DNA of 64,000 nt, taken from assembly GCA_966211215.1 (NCBI GenBank), contig CBIHNR010000005.1, positions 1 to 64,000 on the forward strand. The letters are read 5' to 3'. Below the pieces are notes generated by a model. The model was given only the letters and a program-made list of their open reading frames with translations, ran no database searches and was not told the origin of the DNA. Position 1 is the stretch's first letter, and every line of letters begins with the position of its first letter. The stretch comes from Desertivirga sp966211215 (GTDB lineage Bacteria > Bacteroidota > Bacteroidia > Sphingobacteriales > Sphingobacteriaceae). A program made the translations under genes and the position numbers. Below, piece by piece: positions 25,476-34,759 of this stretch.

Positions 25476-26681
25476 TTAGGCATTCAGTGTTTTCATGTTG
25501 CTCTTAATATATATCCGTTGATATAAAAGATGAACAAAGAACGCTAATAGGCCAAATCCAACTCCAACAAACAAAACTCCATTCCAATGCCAATGTTGCC
25601 AGCTTAAGCCAGCAAGGTAAGTTCCGGCAGCGCCGCCAATAAAGTAAGAAGTCATGTATACAGTATTAAGGCGATTGTTGGCTTGAGGGTGCAGGGAGAA
25701 TATCGAAGATTGATTCATGATGTGAAGTGCCTGCATAGCTACATCCAATATCACTACACCAAGCACAAGCCCAATATATGTATAGCCTCCAACTCCTAAT
25801 ATTCCCCATGAAAGAAGAAACATCAGCAGCAAAATTACTGTCAAGTTAAAATAAGGGACGTTTCTTGCTAGCTTACCGGTGAAAGCCGCCATAAGGGCAC
25901 CTAGCATTCCTATAAGCCCAAATGATCCGGCCATAGCACTTCCGGCCTGAAATGGAGCTTGTTCCAAATGAAAAACTAACGATGTCCAAAAAGCACTAAA
26001 AGAGGCAAACAAAAATGCCCCTCTTAATGAGGCTGCCTGCAGTGCCGGTTCTGTTTTAGCATAGTGCAAAACAGACTTCATCAATTCGCGGTAAGTCCCT
26101 TTGTACTCAGGCAAAACTTCTGGCAGTTTCCATGTTATAAAGAACCATAAAATCAAAATCAGCACTGCTGCGATAAAAAACATGCTTCTCCAACCCCAGA
26201 TGTTACCAATCCAGCCACTTAAAATCCTTGAGCCGAGAATACCGATAAGAAGTCCGCTCATTACAAAACCAATAGACTGAGTCCGTTTTTCAGGAGCTGC
26301 AAGACTTGCCGCCATAGGAACAAATAACTGAGGCACAACAGATGTTAATCCAGTAAGAAAACTGAACACATACAACATATGAAGTGACTGGCTCAGAGCC
26401 ATTCCTAATAATGAAATAAGAATTAAGCCGAAATCAATGATTATTAATCGTTTTCTTCTTACCAAATCACCCAAAGGGACTATAATTAGTAAGCCCATGG
26501 CATACCCAATCTGGGTAAGCATAGCAATCTTACTTACACTACTGTCAGAGGCATTAAATTCGCGTGCAACAAGCGATAACAGTGGTTGATTATAATAGTT
26601 ATTAGCAATTATTAAACCTGAAGATATAGCCATTAACCACAATACCGCCGGTGTTAAGGCTGTTTTTTGAGAGTTGTTCAT
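25476..26681 (-). CDS. Major facilitator superfamily transporter
   Basis: Start chosen at ATG 26681 (MNNSQKTALTPAVLWLMA), giving 401 residues and about 12 membrane helices. The loop GDLVRRKRLII between helices two and three is the MFS signature A region, and MSGLLIGILGSRILSGWIG fits motif C of drug:H+ antiporters. NYYNQPLLSLVAREF near the start is typical of a YfcJ/AraJ-like exporter group. Substrate unknown. A Crp/Fnr-type regulator gene lies 160 bases upstream on the same strand and may control it. Confidence 0.87.
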   Translation of the reverse strand: MNNSQKTALTPAVLWLMAISSGLIIANNYYNQPLLSLVAREFNASDSSVSKIAMLTQIGYAMGLLIIVPLGDLVRRKRLIIIDFGLILISLLGMALSQSLHMLYVFSFLTGLTSVVPQLFVPMAASLAAPEKRTQSIGFVMSGLLIGILGSRILSGWIGNIWGWRSMFFIAAVLILILWFFITWKLPEVLPEYKGTYRELMKSVLHYAKTEPALQAASLRGAFLFASFSAFWTSLVFHLEQAPFQAGSAMAGSFGLIGMLGALMAAFTGKLARNVPYFNLTVILLLMFLLSWGILGVGGYTYIGLVLGVVILDVAMQALHIMNQSSIFSLHPQANNRLNTVYMTSYFIGGAAGTYLAGLSWQHWHWNGVLFVGVGFGLLAFFVHLLYQRIYIKSNMKTLNA

Positions 26682-26841
26682 AGTATTAAACCTTATTTTC
26701 TGAGCTGCCATTCAAGGACAGCCGAATTATTTCTTATTGTTCGTTTGCAACAGCTGTTACACAAAAGTGAAATAATGAGATCTAATAACTCATGAACTGG
26801 TTTAGGAAATAAAGTTGATCTGGTTCAACTTTTTGAGGCTT

Positions 26842-27438
26842 TTAGGCCTGGTTTTTCCTGGCTACCCTTTTGTTTCGTAATCTGGAGAGGTACTCTGTGG
26901 TCATCCCTAAAAAAGAGGCTAATGCATATTGAGGAACGCGTTGCGCCAAAAGCGGGTATTTTTCCATAAAGTCCAGGAACCGTTGTTCAGCAGAAAGGCT
27001 AAGATTGGAGATCACCCTCCGTTGCTGATAAGCCAGGCCTCGCTCGGCAATAATCCTAAAAAACGTTTCGAATTTAGGATTCATAGCCTTAAGCTCCTGC
27101 TCCTTCGTAAAATCCAATTGCAAGGCAATGCTATCTTCAAGCGCAACAACAAACATCGTGGCATCTTGCTGATACAGGTAACTATTGTAATCTGTTATCC
27201 ACCAATCTTCTATAGCCAGAGAAATAGTATGTTCCTGCCCTTCTTCTGTAACCACATAAGCCCTGAAAGCGCCTTGCAACACATAGTAACGGTGCGGGCT
27301 TGGAAAATTTGGCAGGATAATAAATTGCCGCTTTTTAATATTCACGAGTTTAAAGGCGGATCGAAAATCTGAAGCTTCTCTTTCTGTAAGAGGAATAAAT
27401 TTTTGGATGTAACGAATTATTTCCTCATCGCCTGCCAT
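26842..27438 (-). CDS. Crp/Fnr family transcription regulator
   Basis: The 198-residue protein has an N-terminal cyclic-nucleotide-binding-type barrel (residues 15-120; YYVLQGAFRAYVVTEEGQEH corresponds to the core strands). A short dimer helix and a C-terminal helix-turn-helix (VPQYALASFLGMTTEYLSRL) follow. The arginines and glutamate that bind cAMP are not conserved as in Crp, and there is no Fnr cysteine cluster, so the ligand is unknown. Bacteroidota encode many such small regulators, often next to an exporter; here the MFS gene follows. Confidence 0.88.
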   Translation of the reverse strand: MAGDEEIIRYIQKFIPLTEREASDFRSAFKLVNIKKRQFIILPNFPSPHRYYVLQGAFRAYVVTEEGQEHTISLAIEDWWITDYNSYLYQQDATMFVVALEDSIALQLDFTKEQELKAMNPKFETFFRIIAERGLAYQQRRVISNLSLSAEQRFLDFMEKYPLLAQRVPQYALASFLGMTTEYLSRLRNKRVARKNQA

Positions 27439-27534
27439 GTATCTTTTTTTTAATTATTGCAATTATAATGATTCGTATAAAACATCTCCTTAAAACTTTT
27501 TTCAAACAGATTTAAATACTAATATTTTTAGCAT

Positions 27535-27542
27535 TATTTTTG
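27535..27542 (+). promoter_or_regulatory. Possible -7 box for the imuA operon
   Basis: TATTTTTG fits TAnnTTTG and ends 14 bases before the imuA ATG. No -33 box and no recognisable LexA operator were found in the 118-bp gap to the divergent Crp/Fnr gene. Confidence 0.4.
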
Positions 27543-27556
27543 TTTGATAATATGAT

Positions 27557-28297
27557 ATGGAGCCAGGCAAGTTAAAAAGGGAGATGATTAGTGAGTTGCA
27601 AAAGAAAATACTTCTTATGCAAGGGTTCAAACCAACTCCGGTTGAAAGCAAGATTGTACACCTTGGGCCTATCGAAACAGCTTTTCCTAATTCTGTTTTT
27701 CCGACAGGCGCTATTCACGAATTTTTAGCTGAAGCTTCAGAACATGCGGCTGCCTGTACTGGATTTATTACTGGCATATTAAGCGCACTTATGCAAAATG
27801 GAAAGGCTTGTATTTGGATCAGCAAAACAAGAAAGCTATTTCCTGCGGCATTAAAGAATTTTGGTGTGGAGCCGGCGCGGGTAATTTTCATTGACCTGCA
27901 ATTAGAAAAAGATGTGTTGTGGGTAATGGAAGAAGCATTAAAATGCAAAGGGCTTGCCGCCGTGGTAGGAGAAGTAAAGGAAATAACCTTTGCACAATCA
28001 CAGCGCTTGCAACTGGCGCTGGAAAAAACTAAAGTTACGGGCTTTGTACTAAGGACAGATGCAAACAAGGTAAGTACTACAGCTTGTGTGGCTCGCTGGA
28101 AAATTACTCCTTTAGCAAGCCAACTAGAAGAAGGCATGCCTGGAATTGGGTATCCCCGCTGGCGTGTAGACTTACTACGTGTTAGAAATGGCAATCCCGG
28201 CTCCTGGGATATCGAATGGTTGCACAATGCCTTCCATCCTGTTACGAAACCTCATACTCAGAAGATATTCCCGGAACAATTGCGAAGAATTGGATAA
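27557..28297 (+). CDS. imuA: ImuA-like RecA-fold protein of the mutagenesis cassette
   Basis: ImuA works with ImuB and DnaE2 in damage-induced translesion synthesis. This 246-residue protein has the start QKKILLMQGFKP, the segment FPTGAIHEFLAE of ImuA/SulA-like proteins, and a degenerate RecA-type core (GFITGILSALMQNGKACIWI, FIDLQLEKDVLWVMEEALKC). A canonical Walker A is absent. Identity rests mainly on the gene order: its stop lies one base before imuB, which is followed by dnaE2. Confidence 0.88.
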   Translation: MEPGKLKREMISELQKKILLMQGFKPTPVESKIVHLGPIETAFPNSVFPTGAIHEFLAEASEHAAACTGFITGILSALMQNGKACIWISKTRKLFPAALKNFGVEPARVIFIDLQLEKDVLWVMEEALKCKGLAAVVGEVKEITFAQSQRLQLALEKTKVTGFVLRTDANKVSTTACVARWKITPLASQLEEGMPGIGYPRWRVDLLRVRNGNPGSWDIEWLHNAFHPVTKPHTQKIFPEQLRRIG

Positions 28298-28298
28298 T

Positions 28299-29801
28299 AT
28301 GCAACGGCGCTTTCTTTCAATATGGTTTCGTTATTTAACTACCGACTGGCAGGTTATCCGCCGGCCAGAATTGGCTGATGTGCCATTTGCATTTGCCCTT
28401 CCTCAACGGGCCCGAAAAGTTATTACTGCAATTAATGCCTTAACCGAGGCTGAGGGGATAGTTATAGGTATGCCTGTGGCTGATGCTAAAGCTCTTGTAC
28501 CTGGACTGGAGGTATTGGATGAAAAGCCTGGACGTGACACTAAATTACTAAAAGGGCTTGGCGAATGGTGCATCCGGTATACCCCCGTTGTTGCAATGAA
28601 TCCTCCGGATGGACTAATCCTCGACCTGAGCGGTTGCGCCCATCTTTGGGGTGGTGAAGCAACTTATCTCAACGAAGTTGTAACCCGGCTTAAAAGCAAG
28701 GGATACAATGTGCGTGCGGCTATAGCAGATACAATAGGCACAGCATGGGCGATTGCCCGTTTCGGGACAAGCCAGCCAATTATTGAAAGCGGTAGGCAAG
28801 CTGAAGCTCTACTGGCTCTGCCACCTGCTGCCCTTCGGCTAGAAGCTGCTATTTTGCAACGGATGCATAAACTAGGGCTATGCCGGATACAAAATTTTAT
28901 AGGTATGCCCCGCCCTACACTGCGCAGGCGCTTCGGCGAAAGCTTGCTTCAAAGATTAAACCAGGCTTTAGGCCAGGAAGAAGAATACATACAACCTATT
29001 CAAGTGCCTGCTGCATACCAGGAGCGCTTGCCTTGTTTGGAGCCTATCCGTACGGCTACAGGAATTGAAATTGCCATTAAACGCCTGCTGGAATCGCTTT
29101 GCGAACGCTTAATGAAAGAAGGCAAAGGTATGCGGGCAGCTATTTTGCAATGCTTCAGGGTGGATGGAAAAATAGAGAAGGTAGAAATTGGAACAAACCG
29201 AGCTTCCAGTCATATCAGTCATTTATTCAAATTATTTGAACTCAAAATATCAGGGATAAGGCCTGGGCTTGGTATTGAACTTTTTATACTAGAAGCTACT
29301 CAAATTGAAGATGCGCCTATAGTTCAGGAAGCTTTATGGGCAGGAAGCCAGGATTTGGAAGGGACAGAACTTGCAGAGTTGCTTGACCGGCTTGCTGTAA
29401 AAGTTGGTGCTAGTGCTATCCGCCGTTACCTTCCAGATGAACATTACTGGCCCGAACGATCAATAAAGCTTGCAGCATCCCTAACTGAAAAACCTGCCAC
29501 AAACTGGCGTACAGACAGGCCGCGCCCTGCCCTGCTTTTAAGCCCCCCTGTCGCTATTGATGTAAGTGCCCCCGTTCCAGATTATCCTCCCATGTCATTC
29601 AGATATCAGGGGAAGGCTCATTATATAAAAAAAGCAGATGGCCCAGAACGGATTGAGCGCGAATGGTGGCTTGATACCGGAGAGCATCGGGATTACTACC
29701 AGGTAGAGGATGAAGATGGACAGCGCTACTGGCTTTTCCGGCTAGGCCATTATAAAGGCGATACTTCAAGTCAGTGGTTTTTGCATGGATTTTTTGCCTG
29801 A
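28299..29801 (+). CDS. imuB: ImuB, catalytically degenerate Y-family polymerase
   Basis: Start set at ATG 28299, right after imuA; an upstream in-frame start lies inside imuA. The 500-residue protein has Y-family polymerase architecture (LSIWFRYLTTDW at the palm start, GMPVADAKALVPGLEV, DLSGCAHLWGGE, AAIADTIGTAWAIARF). However, the first-motif acidic residues of active polymerases (DMDAFF-type) are missing, as expected for ImuB, which is an adaptor between the clamp and DnaE2. The little-finger and C-terminal part extends to YWLFRLGHYKGD. It ends 13 bases before dnaE2. Confidence 0.92.
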   Translation: MQRRFLSIWFRYLTTDWQVIRRPELADVPFAFALPQRARKVITAINALTEAEGIVIGMPVADAKALVPGLEVLDEKPGRDTKLLKGLGEWCIRYTPVVAMNPPDGLILDLSGCAHLWGGEATYLNEVVTRLKSKGYNVRAAIADTIGTAWAIARFGTSQPIIESGRQAEALLALPPAALRLEAAILQRMHKLGLCRIQNFIGMPRPTLRRRFGESLLQRLNQALGQEEEYIQPIQVPAAYQERLPCLEPIRTATGIEIAIKRLLESLCERLMKEGKGMRAAILQCFRVDGKIEKVEIGTNRASSHISHLFKLFELKISGIRPGLGIELFILEATQIEDAPIVQEALWAGSQDLEGTELAELLDRLAVKVGASAIRRYLPDEHYWPERSIKLAASLTEKPATNWRTDRPRPALLLSPPVAIDVSAPVPDYPPMSFRYQGKAHYIKKADGPERIEREWWLDTGEHRDYYQVEDEDGQRYWLFRLGHYKGDTSSQWFLHGFFA

Positions 29802-29814
29802 TGGAGGAAAGCAA

Positions 29815-32800
29815 ATGAGTTATACAGAATTACATGTAACCACAAATTTTAGCTTTTTAAGGGGGGCTTCGCATCCTGAAGAATTGGTAGAACAGGCGCT
29901 TGCCTATGGTTACACTAAAATGGCTATTACAGACCGCAATACGCTTGCAGGAATTGTACGTGCACATTCGGCAGCCAAAGACAAAAAAATTAAAATTATT
30001 CCAGCCTGCAGGCTGGATTTACTGGATGGGCCTTCCCTATTGGCTTATCCTACAGACAAAGATGCCTATAGCCGGCTTTCGGCATTACTTTCAACCGGAA
30101 ACCTGCGTGCCGAAAAAGGTGAATGCAAGCTATATAAATCCGATGTATATCAACATGCTCAAGGAATTATCTTTATAGCCTTGCCCCCAGCCTCGCTTAA
30201 CAAAAACTTCAATTTCGATGCGGCTTTTGTGCAGCAATTAAAGGAATACCGGGATATGCTGGGTGAGCGCTTGTACCTGGCTGCAAGCCGCTTATATCAG
30301 GGTGATGATTCACAAAGGCTATATCGCATTTCGCAATTAGCAGAGAAACTGGATGTACCAATGGTTGCTACCAATGATGTACATTATCACGAACCAGCCC
30401 GCCGCCAATTGCAGGATATACTCACCTGCGTGAGGGAGAAGTGTACTATCTATACAGCTGGCTTTAAACTTCATCAGAATGCCGAAAGGTTTCTTAAGCC
30501 TATTGATGAAATGCAGCGTTTATTCAGGCAGTACCCTGATGCCATTAAACGCAGCCAGGAAATTGCGGAAGCTTGTCAGTTCTCTCTGAATGAGCTGAAA
30601 TATATCTATCCAGAGGAGATTACCAGCGAAGGCCGGACACCGCAGGAAGAACTGGAATTCCTTTCCTGGCAGGGAGCCACAGAACGTTATGGTGAGCAAA
30701 TTCCTGACAAGATTATCAAATCAATAAATCACGAGTTGGCTTTTATTGAAGAAAAGAACTACGCATCCTACTTCCTTACAGTTTATGACATTGTACGTTT
30801 TGCAAGGCAGCAGGAGATTTTATGCCAGGGCCGAGGTTCTGCGGCTAATTCTACGGTTTGCTATTGTTTAGGAATCACTTCTGTTGACCCTACTAAGTTT
30901 GAGCTTTTGTTTGAACGTTTTATTTCTTCAGCCCGGAATGAGCCACCGGACATTGATGTTGATTTTGAACACGAACGCCGTGAGGAAGTCATTCAATATA
31001 TCTATGATAAATATGGCCGGGACAGGGCCGCCATTGTAGCCACAGTTACACAACAGCATCAAAAAGGGGCTATAAGGGATGTTGGAAAAGCAATGGGATT
31101 ATCTGTTGATACTATCAATCGGCTTTCTTCAGCTATCTGGGAATTTACTGATGAATGGTTTGAAGAAAATCGGCTTCAGGAAGAAGGCTTAAACCCCAAT
31201 GATTCCCACCTGCGAAAGGTTTTGGAATTAACAGCTCAAATGATTGGCTTTCCCCGGCAACTGGGGCAACATACTGGCGGCTTTGTCATCACTCAAGGCA
31301 AACTCAGCGACTTATGCCCAATACTGAATGCCCGAATGGAAAACCGTACCAATATAGAATGGAACAAGGATGATATTGATGCCTTGGGTTTTCTCAAAGT
31401 TGATGTGCTGGCTCTGGGTATGCTTACCTGTATTCGTAAAGCTTTTGATTTGGCGAAACAACACTACAACATGCACTTAACGCTGGCAAATGTTCCTCCG
31501 GAAGATCCCGAAGTGTATAAAATGATAAGCCGGGCAGATACCATTGGCGTATTTCAGATCGAAAGCCGTGCCCAGCAAACCATGCTTCCTCGCTTAAAAC
31601 CCAAGTGTTTTTATGACTTGGTTATTGAGGTTGCAATAGTGCGGCCAGGACCTATTCAGGGCGATATGGTACACCCTTATTTGCGTAGGCGCAACAAAGA
31701 AGAGGAGCCTGAATATCCATCTAAAGATCTTGAGAAGATATTAGAAAGAACATTAGGAGTTCCGCTGTTCCAGGAACAGGCTATGCAAATTGCAATTGTA
31801 GGTGCGGGCTTCACTCCTGCTGAAGCTGATGAATTACGGCGAAGTATGGCAACTTTTAAAGCGAAAGGTGTGGTAAGCAAATTTGAGAAGAAATTGATTG
31901 AGGGTATGATAGCCAATAATTATACCGAAGAGTTTGCCAAACGTGTTTTTAAACAATTGGAAGGCTTTGGAAGTTATGGTTTTCCCGAAAGCCATGCTGT
32001 CAGTTTTGCCTTGTTGGTATATGTATCATCATGGATTAAATGCCATTACCCTGATGTGTTTGCTGCAGCCCTGCTTAATAGTATGCCTATGGGTTTTTAC
32101 CAGCCTGCCCAAATCGTAATTGATGCTCAGAAACATGGCGTTGAAGTAAGGCCTGTAGATGTGAATTACTCCCAATGGGATAATATTCTTGAAACTAAAG
32201 CAGGTAAGTATTACGCCCTTCGCCTGGGCTTTAGGCAGGTTAAAGGTATGAGGGATGATGATATAGCTGTACTGCTTGCAGGACGTGAAAAAGGTTATAC
32301 CAGCATTTCAGCTTTGCGCAATGCGAATGTTCCTGAAAGTGCCCTAGAAAAGCTGGCTGATGCCGATGCTTTCCGCTCACTCGGCCTTGATAGAAGGCAG
32401 GCGCTATGGGAAGTATCTGCGCTGCACGACAGGCCTATTGCTTTATTTGAAGGACAGCCTTCTTCCAGCATCACTGAAACACAAATAAGCCTTCCTTTAA
32501 TGACAAAAGCCGAACATGTGGTGCAAGATTATGCCAGCACTGCCCTTTCTCTAAAAGCTCATCCTGTAAGCTTTGTAAGGGAAAAACTTCACTTGTTAAA
32601 AGTCACAGCTGCAAAAAGCCTAGCTTCTTTAAAAGATGGCGCTCAAGTAAAAGTAGCAGGCCTGGTATTGGTGCGACAGCGCCCTGGAACAGCCGGCGGT
32701 ATTTGTTTTATCACAATTGAAGATGAAACAGGATTTTCAAACCTGGTTGTATTCCAGAATCTTTTTGATAAATACCGGAAAGAAATCCTTGGGGCTAAAT

Positions 32801-33024
32801 TATTAATGGCTGAAGGAAAGCTACAGCGGGAAGGTGATGTGATCCATGTAGTTGTAAAGCGGTGTTTCAACCTCTCTCCATTATTGCACGGCTTGGCTAA
32901 TGATGAAAATGGCTTAGCTAATGATAACGAAACCAAGCTATTTCCAGCAGAAAACAACAGAGCACAGGTAAGAAAAAGTGTACAGGGCGGAGATTCTTTT
33001 CCTACGGCCCGGAATTTTAAATAG
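29815..33024 (+). CDS. dnaE2: Error-prone DNA polymerase III alpha homologue DnaE2
   Basis: The 1069-residue protein is the catalytic part of the mutagenesis cassette. Start at ATG 29815 is supported by GGAGGA at 29803-29808. It has a PHP domain (LHVTTNFSFLRGASHPEELV), the polymerase catalytic aspartates in PPDIDVDFEHERREEVIQY, the palm motif QLGQHTGGFVITQG, the fingers ATFKAKGVVSKFEKKLIEG, and a C-terminal OB-fold domain (GLVLVRQRPGTAGGICFITI). Length and lack of a long tau-binding tail fit DnaE2 rather than replicative DnaE. The last 45 residues are low complexity and unconserved. It copies damaged DNA with high error in complex with ImuB. Confidence 0.95.
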   Translation: MSYTELHVTTNFSFLRGASHPEELVEQALAYGYTKMAITDRNTLAGIVRAHSAAKDKKIKIIPACRLDLLDGPSLLAYPTDKDAYSRLSALLSTGNLRAEKGECKLYKSDVYQHAQGIIFIALPPASLNKNFNFDAAFVQQLKEYRDMLGERLYLAASRLYQGDDSQRLYRISQLAEKLDVPMVATNDVHYHEPARRQLQDILTCVREKCTIYTAGFKLHQNAERFLKPIDEMQRLFRQYPDAIKRSQEIAEACQFSLNELKYIYPEEITSEGRTPQEELEFLSWQGATERYGEQIPDKIIKSINHELAFIEEKNYASYFLTVYDIVRFARQQEILCQGRGSAANSTVCYCLGITSVDPTKFELLFERFISSARNEPPDIDVDFEHERREEVIQYIYDKYGRDRAAIVATVTQQHQKGAIRDVGKAMGLSVDTINRLSSAIWEFTDEWFEENRLQEEGLNPNDSHLRKVLELTAQMIGFPRQLGQHTGGFVITQGKLSDLCPILNARMENRTNIEWNKDDIDALGFLKVDVLALGMLTCIRKAFDLAKQHYNMHLTLANVPPEDPEVYKMISRADTIGVFQIESRAQQTMLPRLKPKCFYDLVIEVAIVRPGPIQGDMVHPYLRRRNKEEEPEYPSKDLEKILERTLGVPLFQEQAMQIAIVGAGFTPAEADELRRSMATFKAKGVVSKFEKKLIEGMIANNYTEEFAKRVFKQLEGFGSYGFPESHAVSFALLVYVSSWIKCHYPDVFAAALLNSMPMGFYQPAQIVIDAQKHGVEVRPVDVNYSQWDNILETKAGKYYALRLGFRQVKGMRDDDIAVLLAGREKGYTSISALRNANVPESALEKLADADAFRSLGLDRRQALWEVSALHDRPIALFEGQPSSSITETQISLPLMTKAEHVVQDYASTALSLKAHPVSFVREKLHLLKVTAAKSLASLKDGAQVKVAGLVLVRQRPGTAGGICFITIEDETGFSNLVVFQNLFDKYRKEILGAKLLMAEGKLQREGDVIHVVVKRCFNLSPLLHGLANDENGLANDNETKLFPAENNRAQVRKSVQGGDSFPTARNFK

Positions 33025-33168
33025 GTTTCATTTACAGTTTTTTGGCCGCATACACAAACGATTTCCTGACGCAAAACGCAGATGAACGTGAATGCCAATT
33101 AGCTGTTTCTTTCATCTGAACCACGTTGTTAAATTTATTTTATTCTTAGTATTAATGGTGAAAGGATT

Positions 33169-33176
33169 TAATTTTG
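33169..33176 (+). promoter_or_regulatory. Possible -7 box for the lipoprotein gene
   Basis: TAATTTTG fits TAnnTTTG and lies 7 bases before the ATG at 33184. It suggests a separate transcript from the dnaE2 operon. No convincing -33 element. Confidence 0.35.
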
Positions 33177-33183
33177 AATTATC

Positions 33184-33915
33184 ATGAAAAACGTCCTGAC
33201 CTTAACTCTAAGTGTTTTTGCACTGTTTGTTTCCTGCAAAAAAGATAAACCAGAAGAAAGCCATTCACAAACCTTTGTTGCCAAAGAGCGCAGAATCAAA
33301 AGCTATGTAAAGGTTTATACCAAAGATGGTGAGGTTACAGATCACAAGCTTCTGAGCAGTTTTCTGGCGAAGGACTATGAAGACTTTTTTCGTGAAGCCC
33401 CAGGAATTATGAAAGCCGAGCCAGACACTATTATTTATCTTTCTGTTGATTCTGTAAAAATCGTATTGGATGGCCATAGTTCTCTAAGTAACACCCTAAC
33501 ATCTAATGACATTAAATCCTCTCAGATTTATAAAATAAAAAAGGAAGGCAGTTATTCTTTTTATTCCGATTCCAAATATTTGCCGCTGTTAAGCTCAGTC
33601 CCTGACTCTGTATTTAACAAAGGTTCAGAGCGTTTCCTTAAACACAAGCCGTTCAAATTAGAACGGCCACCCATTTTTGGTATGCCGGATTTTATATATT
33701 ATTATCCATTTGTGGTGTTTGAATCGGGGAATGAACTGAAGTTCCCATTTGTTAATCTTAAGCTTACTCAAGCACGAACAGTTAATAATTTTATTTACAG
33801 TAATGAAGTGGCTTTAAGCATAAACAATGAGTTCAACGCAGCAATGCTGGGCTCCCTGCAGGTTGGTGATACACTCGCTGTTCAAACTTCCGAATTGATT
33901 TTTGAGAGGAAATAA
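33184..33915 (+). CDS. Hypothetical lipoprotein
   Basis: The 243-residue protein begins with a lipoprotein signal (MKNVLTLTLSVFALFVSCKK, lipobox Cys18). Lysines follow the cysteine rather than acidic residues. The mature part is rich in beta-type sequence (SYVKVYTKDGEVTDHKLLS, KAEPDTIIYLSVDSVKIVLD) without any domain I recognise. A hairpin element of a dispersed repeat family lies 10 bases after its stop. Confidence 0.65.
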   Translation: MKNVLTLTLSVFALFVSCKKDKPEESHSQTFVAKERRIKSYVKVYTKDGEVTDHKLLSSFLAKDYEDFFREAPGIMKAEPDTIIYLSVDSVKIVLDGHSSLSNTLTSNDIKSSQIYKIKKEGSYSFYSDSKYLPLLSSVPDSVFNKGSERFLKHKPFKLERPPIFGMPDFIYYYPFVVFESGNELKFPFVNLKLTQARTVNNFIYSNEVALSINNEFNAAMLGSLQVGDTLAVQTSELIFERK

Positions 33916-33924
33916 ATCAAAGCT

Positions 33925-33957
33925 GTTCGGGATGTTAAGCCGGAGCGCATCCCGAAC
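33925..33957. repeat. Hairpin repeat with GATGTTAAGCC...GCGCATC core
   Basis: GTTCGGGATG (33925-33934) pairs perfectly with CATCCCGAAC (33948-33957) around TTAAGCCGGAGCG. The words GATGTTAAGCC and GCGCATC recur near 44804, 44946 and 44994, so it belongs to a dispersed intergenic family. It lies between two convergent genes. Confidence 0.6.
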
Positions 33958-33997
33958 TGTAGATACTAAGGGTTTGTAATCCGCCCCCTTTATCTCA

Positions 33998-34759
33998 TTA
34001 AAAATTAACCACCGCTCCCCCATCAACAGGCAACACCACTCCGGTAATATATCTCGCAGCAGGCGAAGCCAAAAACACGGTGGCATTGCCAATATCATCC
34101 GGCGAACCAAATCCTGGCAAAGCAATGCGGTTGCATATCTTCTCCTGCCTTGCCGGATCAGCGCTAATGGCATTCAAGAACATAGGCGATTCTATCCAGC
34201 CAGGGGCAATGGTGTTAATCCTGACATTAAATTTAGAGTATTCCGTTACCAGATTTTTCATCAGGCCGGTAAGTGCAGCCTTAGAAGTGCCATAGGCTAC
34301 AACCCGGTCAATTCCGAAAATGCCAGCCATTGAGCCAATCAGAATAATAGAACCACTTTGCTGTGCAATCATCTGTTTAGCGCATTCGCGTGTAAGTGCA
34401 AATACCGACAGAAGATTTGTTTGGAGAATTGCCTCGAATTCATCATCGGTAGTTTCTTGGGCAAACTTTTTCAAATGCACTCCGGCATTATTAACAAGAA
34501 TGTCTATGGCTCCATAATCGCGGGTTATCTGGTTTATTAATGAGGGAATTTCAGCCTTGAGGGTAACGTCAAACACAACATAAGCCGCCTGCTTCCCAAG
34601 AACAGCCACAGCATCTTTCAGCATATCTTCTCTCCTTCCGGTAATTACTACCCGGGCACCAGCAGCAACCAGGGCTTTACTAATACCAAAACCAATCCCA
34701 GTTCCGCCGCCAGTTACCAATGCCACTTTCCCTTCTAGTGTAAAAGCTGCTAAGCTCAT
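33998..34759 (-). CDS. SDR family oxidoreductase
   Basis: Start at ATG 34759 is supported by AAAGGAG 10 bases upstream; an in-frame ATG at 34780 is less likely. The 253-residue classical short-chain dehydrogenase has TGGGTGIGFGIS (cofactor loop), NNAGVH, the catalytic Ser in LIGSMAGIFG, YGTSK with Tyr and Lys, and the APGWIESPMF turn. ITGRREDML at the end of beta2 with Arg suggests NADP(H). The C-terminal VVLPVDGGAVVNF is normal. Its ATG overlaps the stop of the enolase-superfamily gene by 4 bases (ATGA), so the two act in one pathway, probably oxidation of a sugar or sugar acid. Confidence 0.9.
   Translation of the reverse strand: MSLAAFTLEGKVALVTGGGTGIGFGISKALVAAGARVVITGRREDMLKDAVAVLGKQAAYVVFDVTLKAEIPSLINQITRDYGAIDILVNNAGVHLKKFAQETTDDEFEAILQTNLLSVFALTRECAKQMIAQQSGSIILIGSMAGIFGIDRVVAYGTSKAALTGLMKNLVTEYSKFNVRINTIAPGWIESPMFLNAISADPARQEKICNRIALPGFGSPDDIGNATVFLASPAARYITGVVLPVDGGAVVNF

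Noticed and set aside
26929..27372. 147-codon plus-strand frame antisense to the Crp/Fnr gene
   Set aside because: The regulator on the other strand has clear domain motifs; this frame has none.
27439..27556. LexA/SOS box upstream of imuA
   Set aside because: No dyad of a known LexA type was found in the gap.
27715..28227. 170-codon minus-strand frame inside imuA
   Set aside because: Shadow of imuA; cysteine- and serine-rich without motifs.
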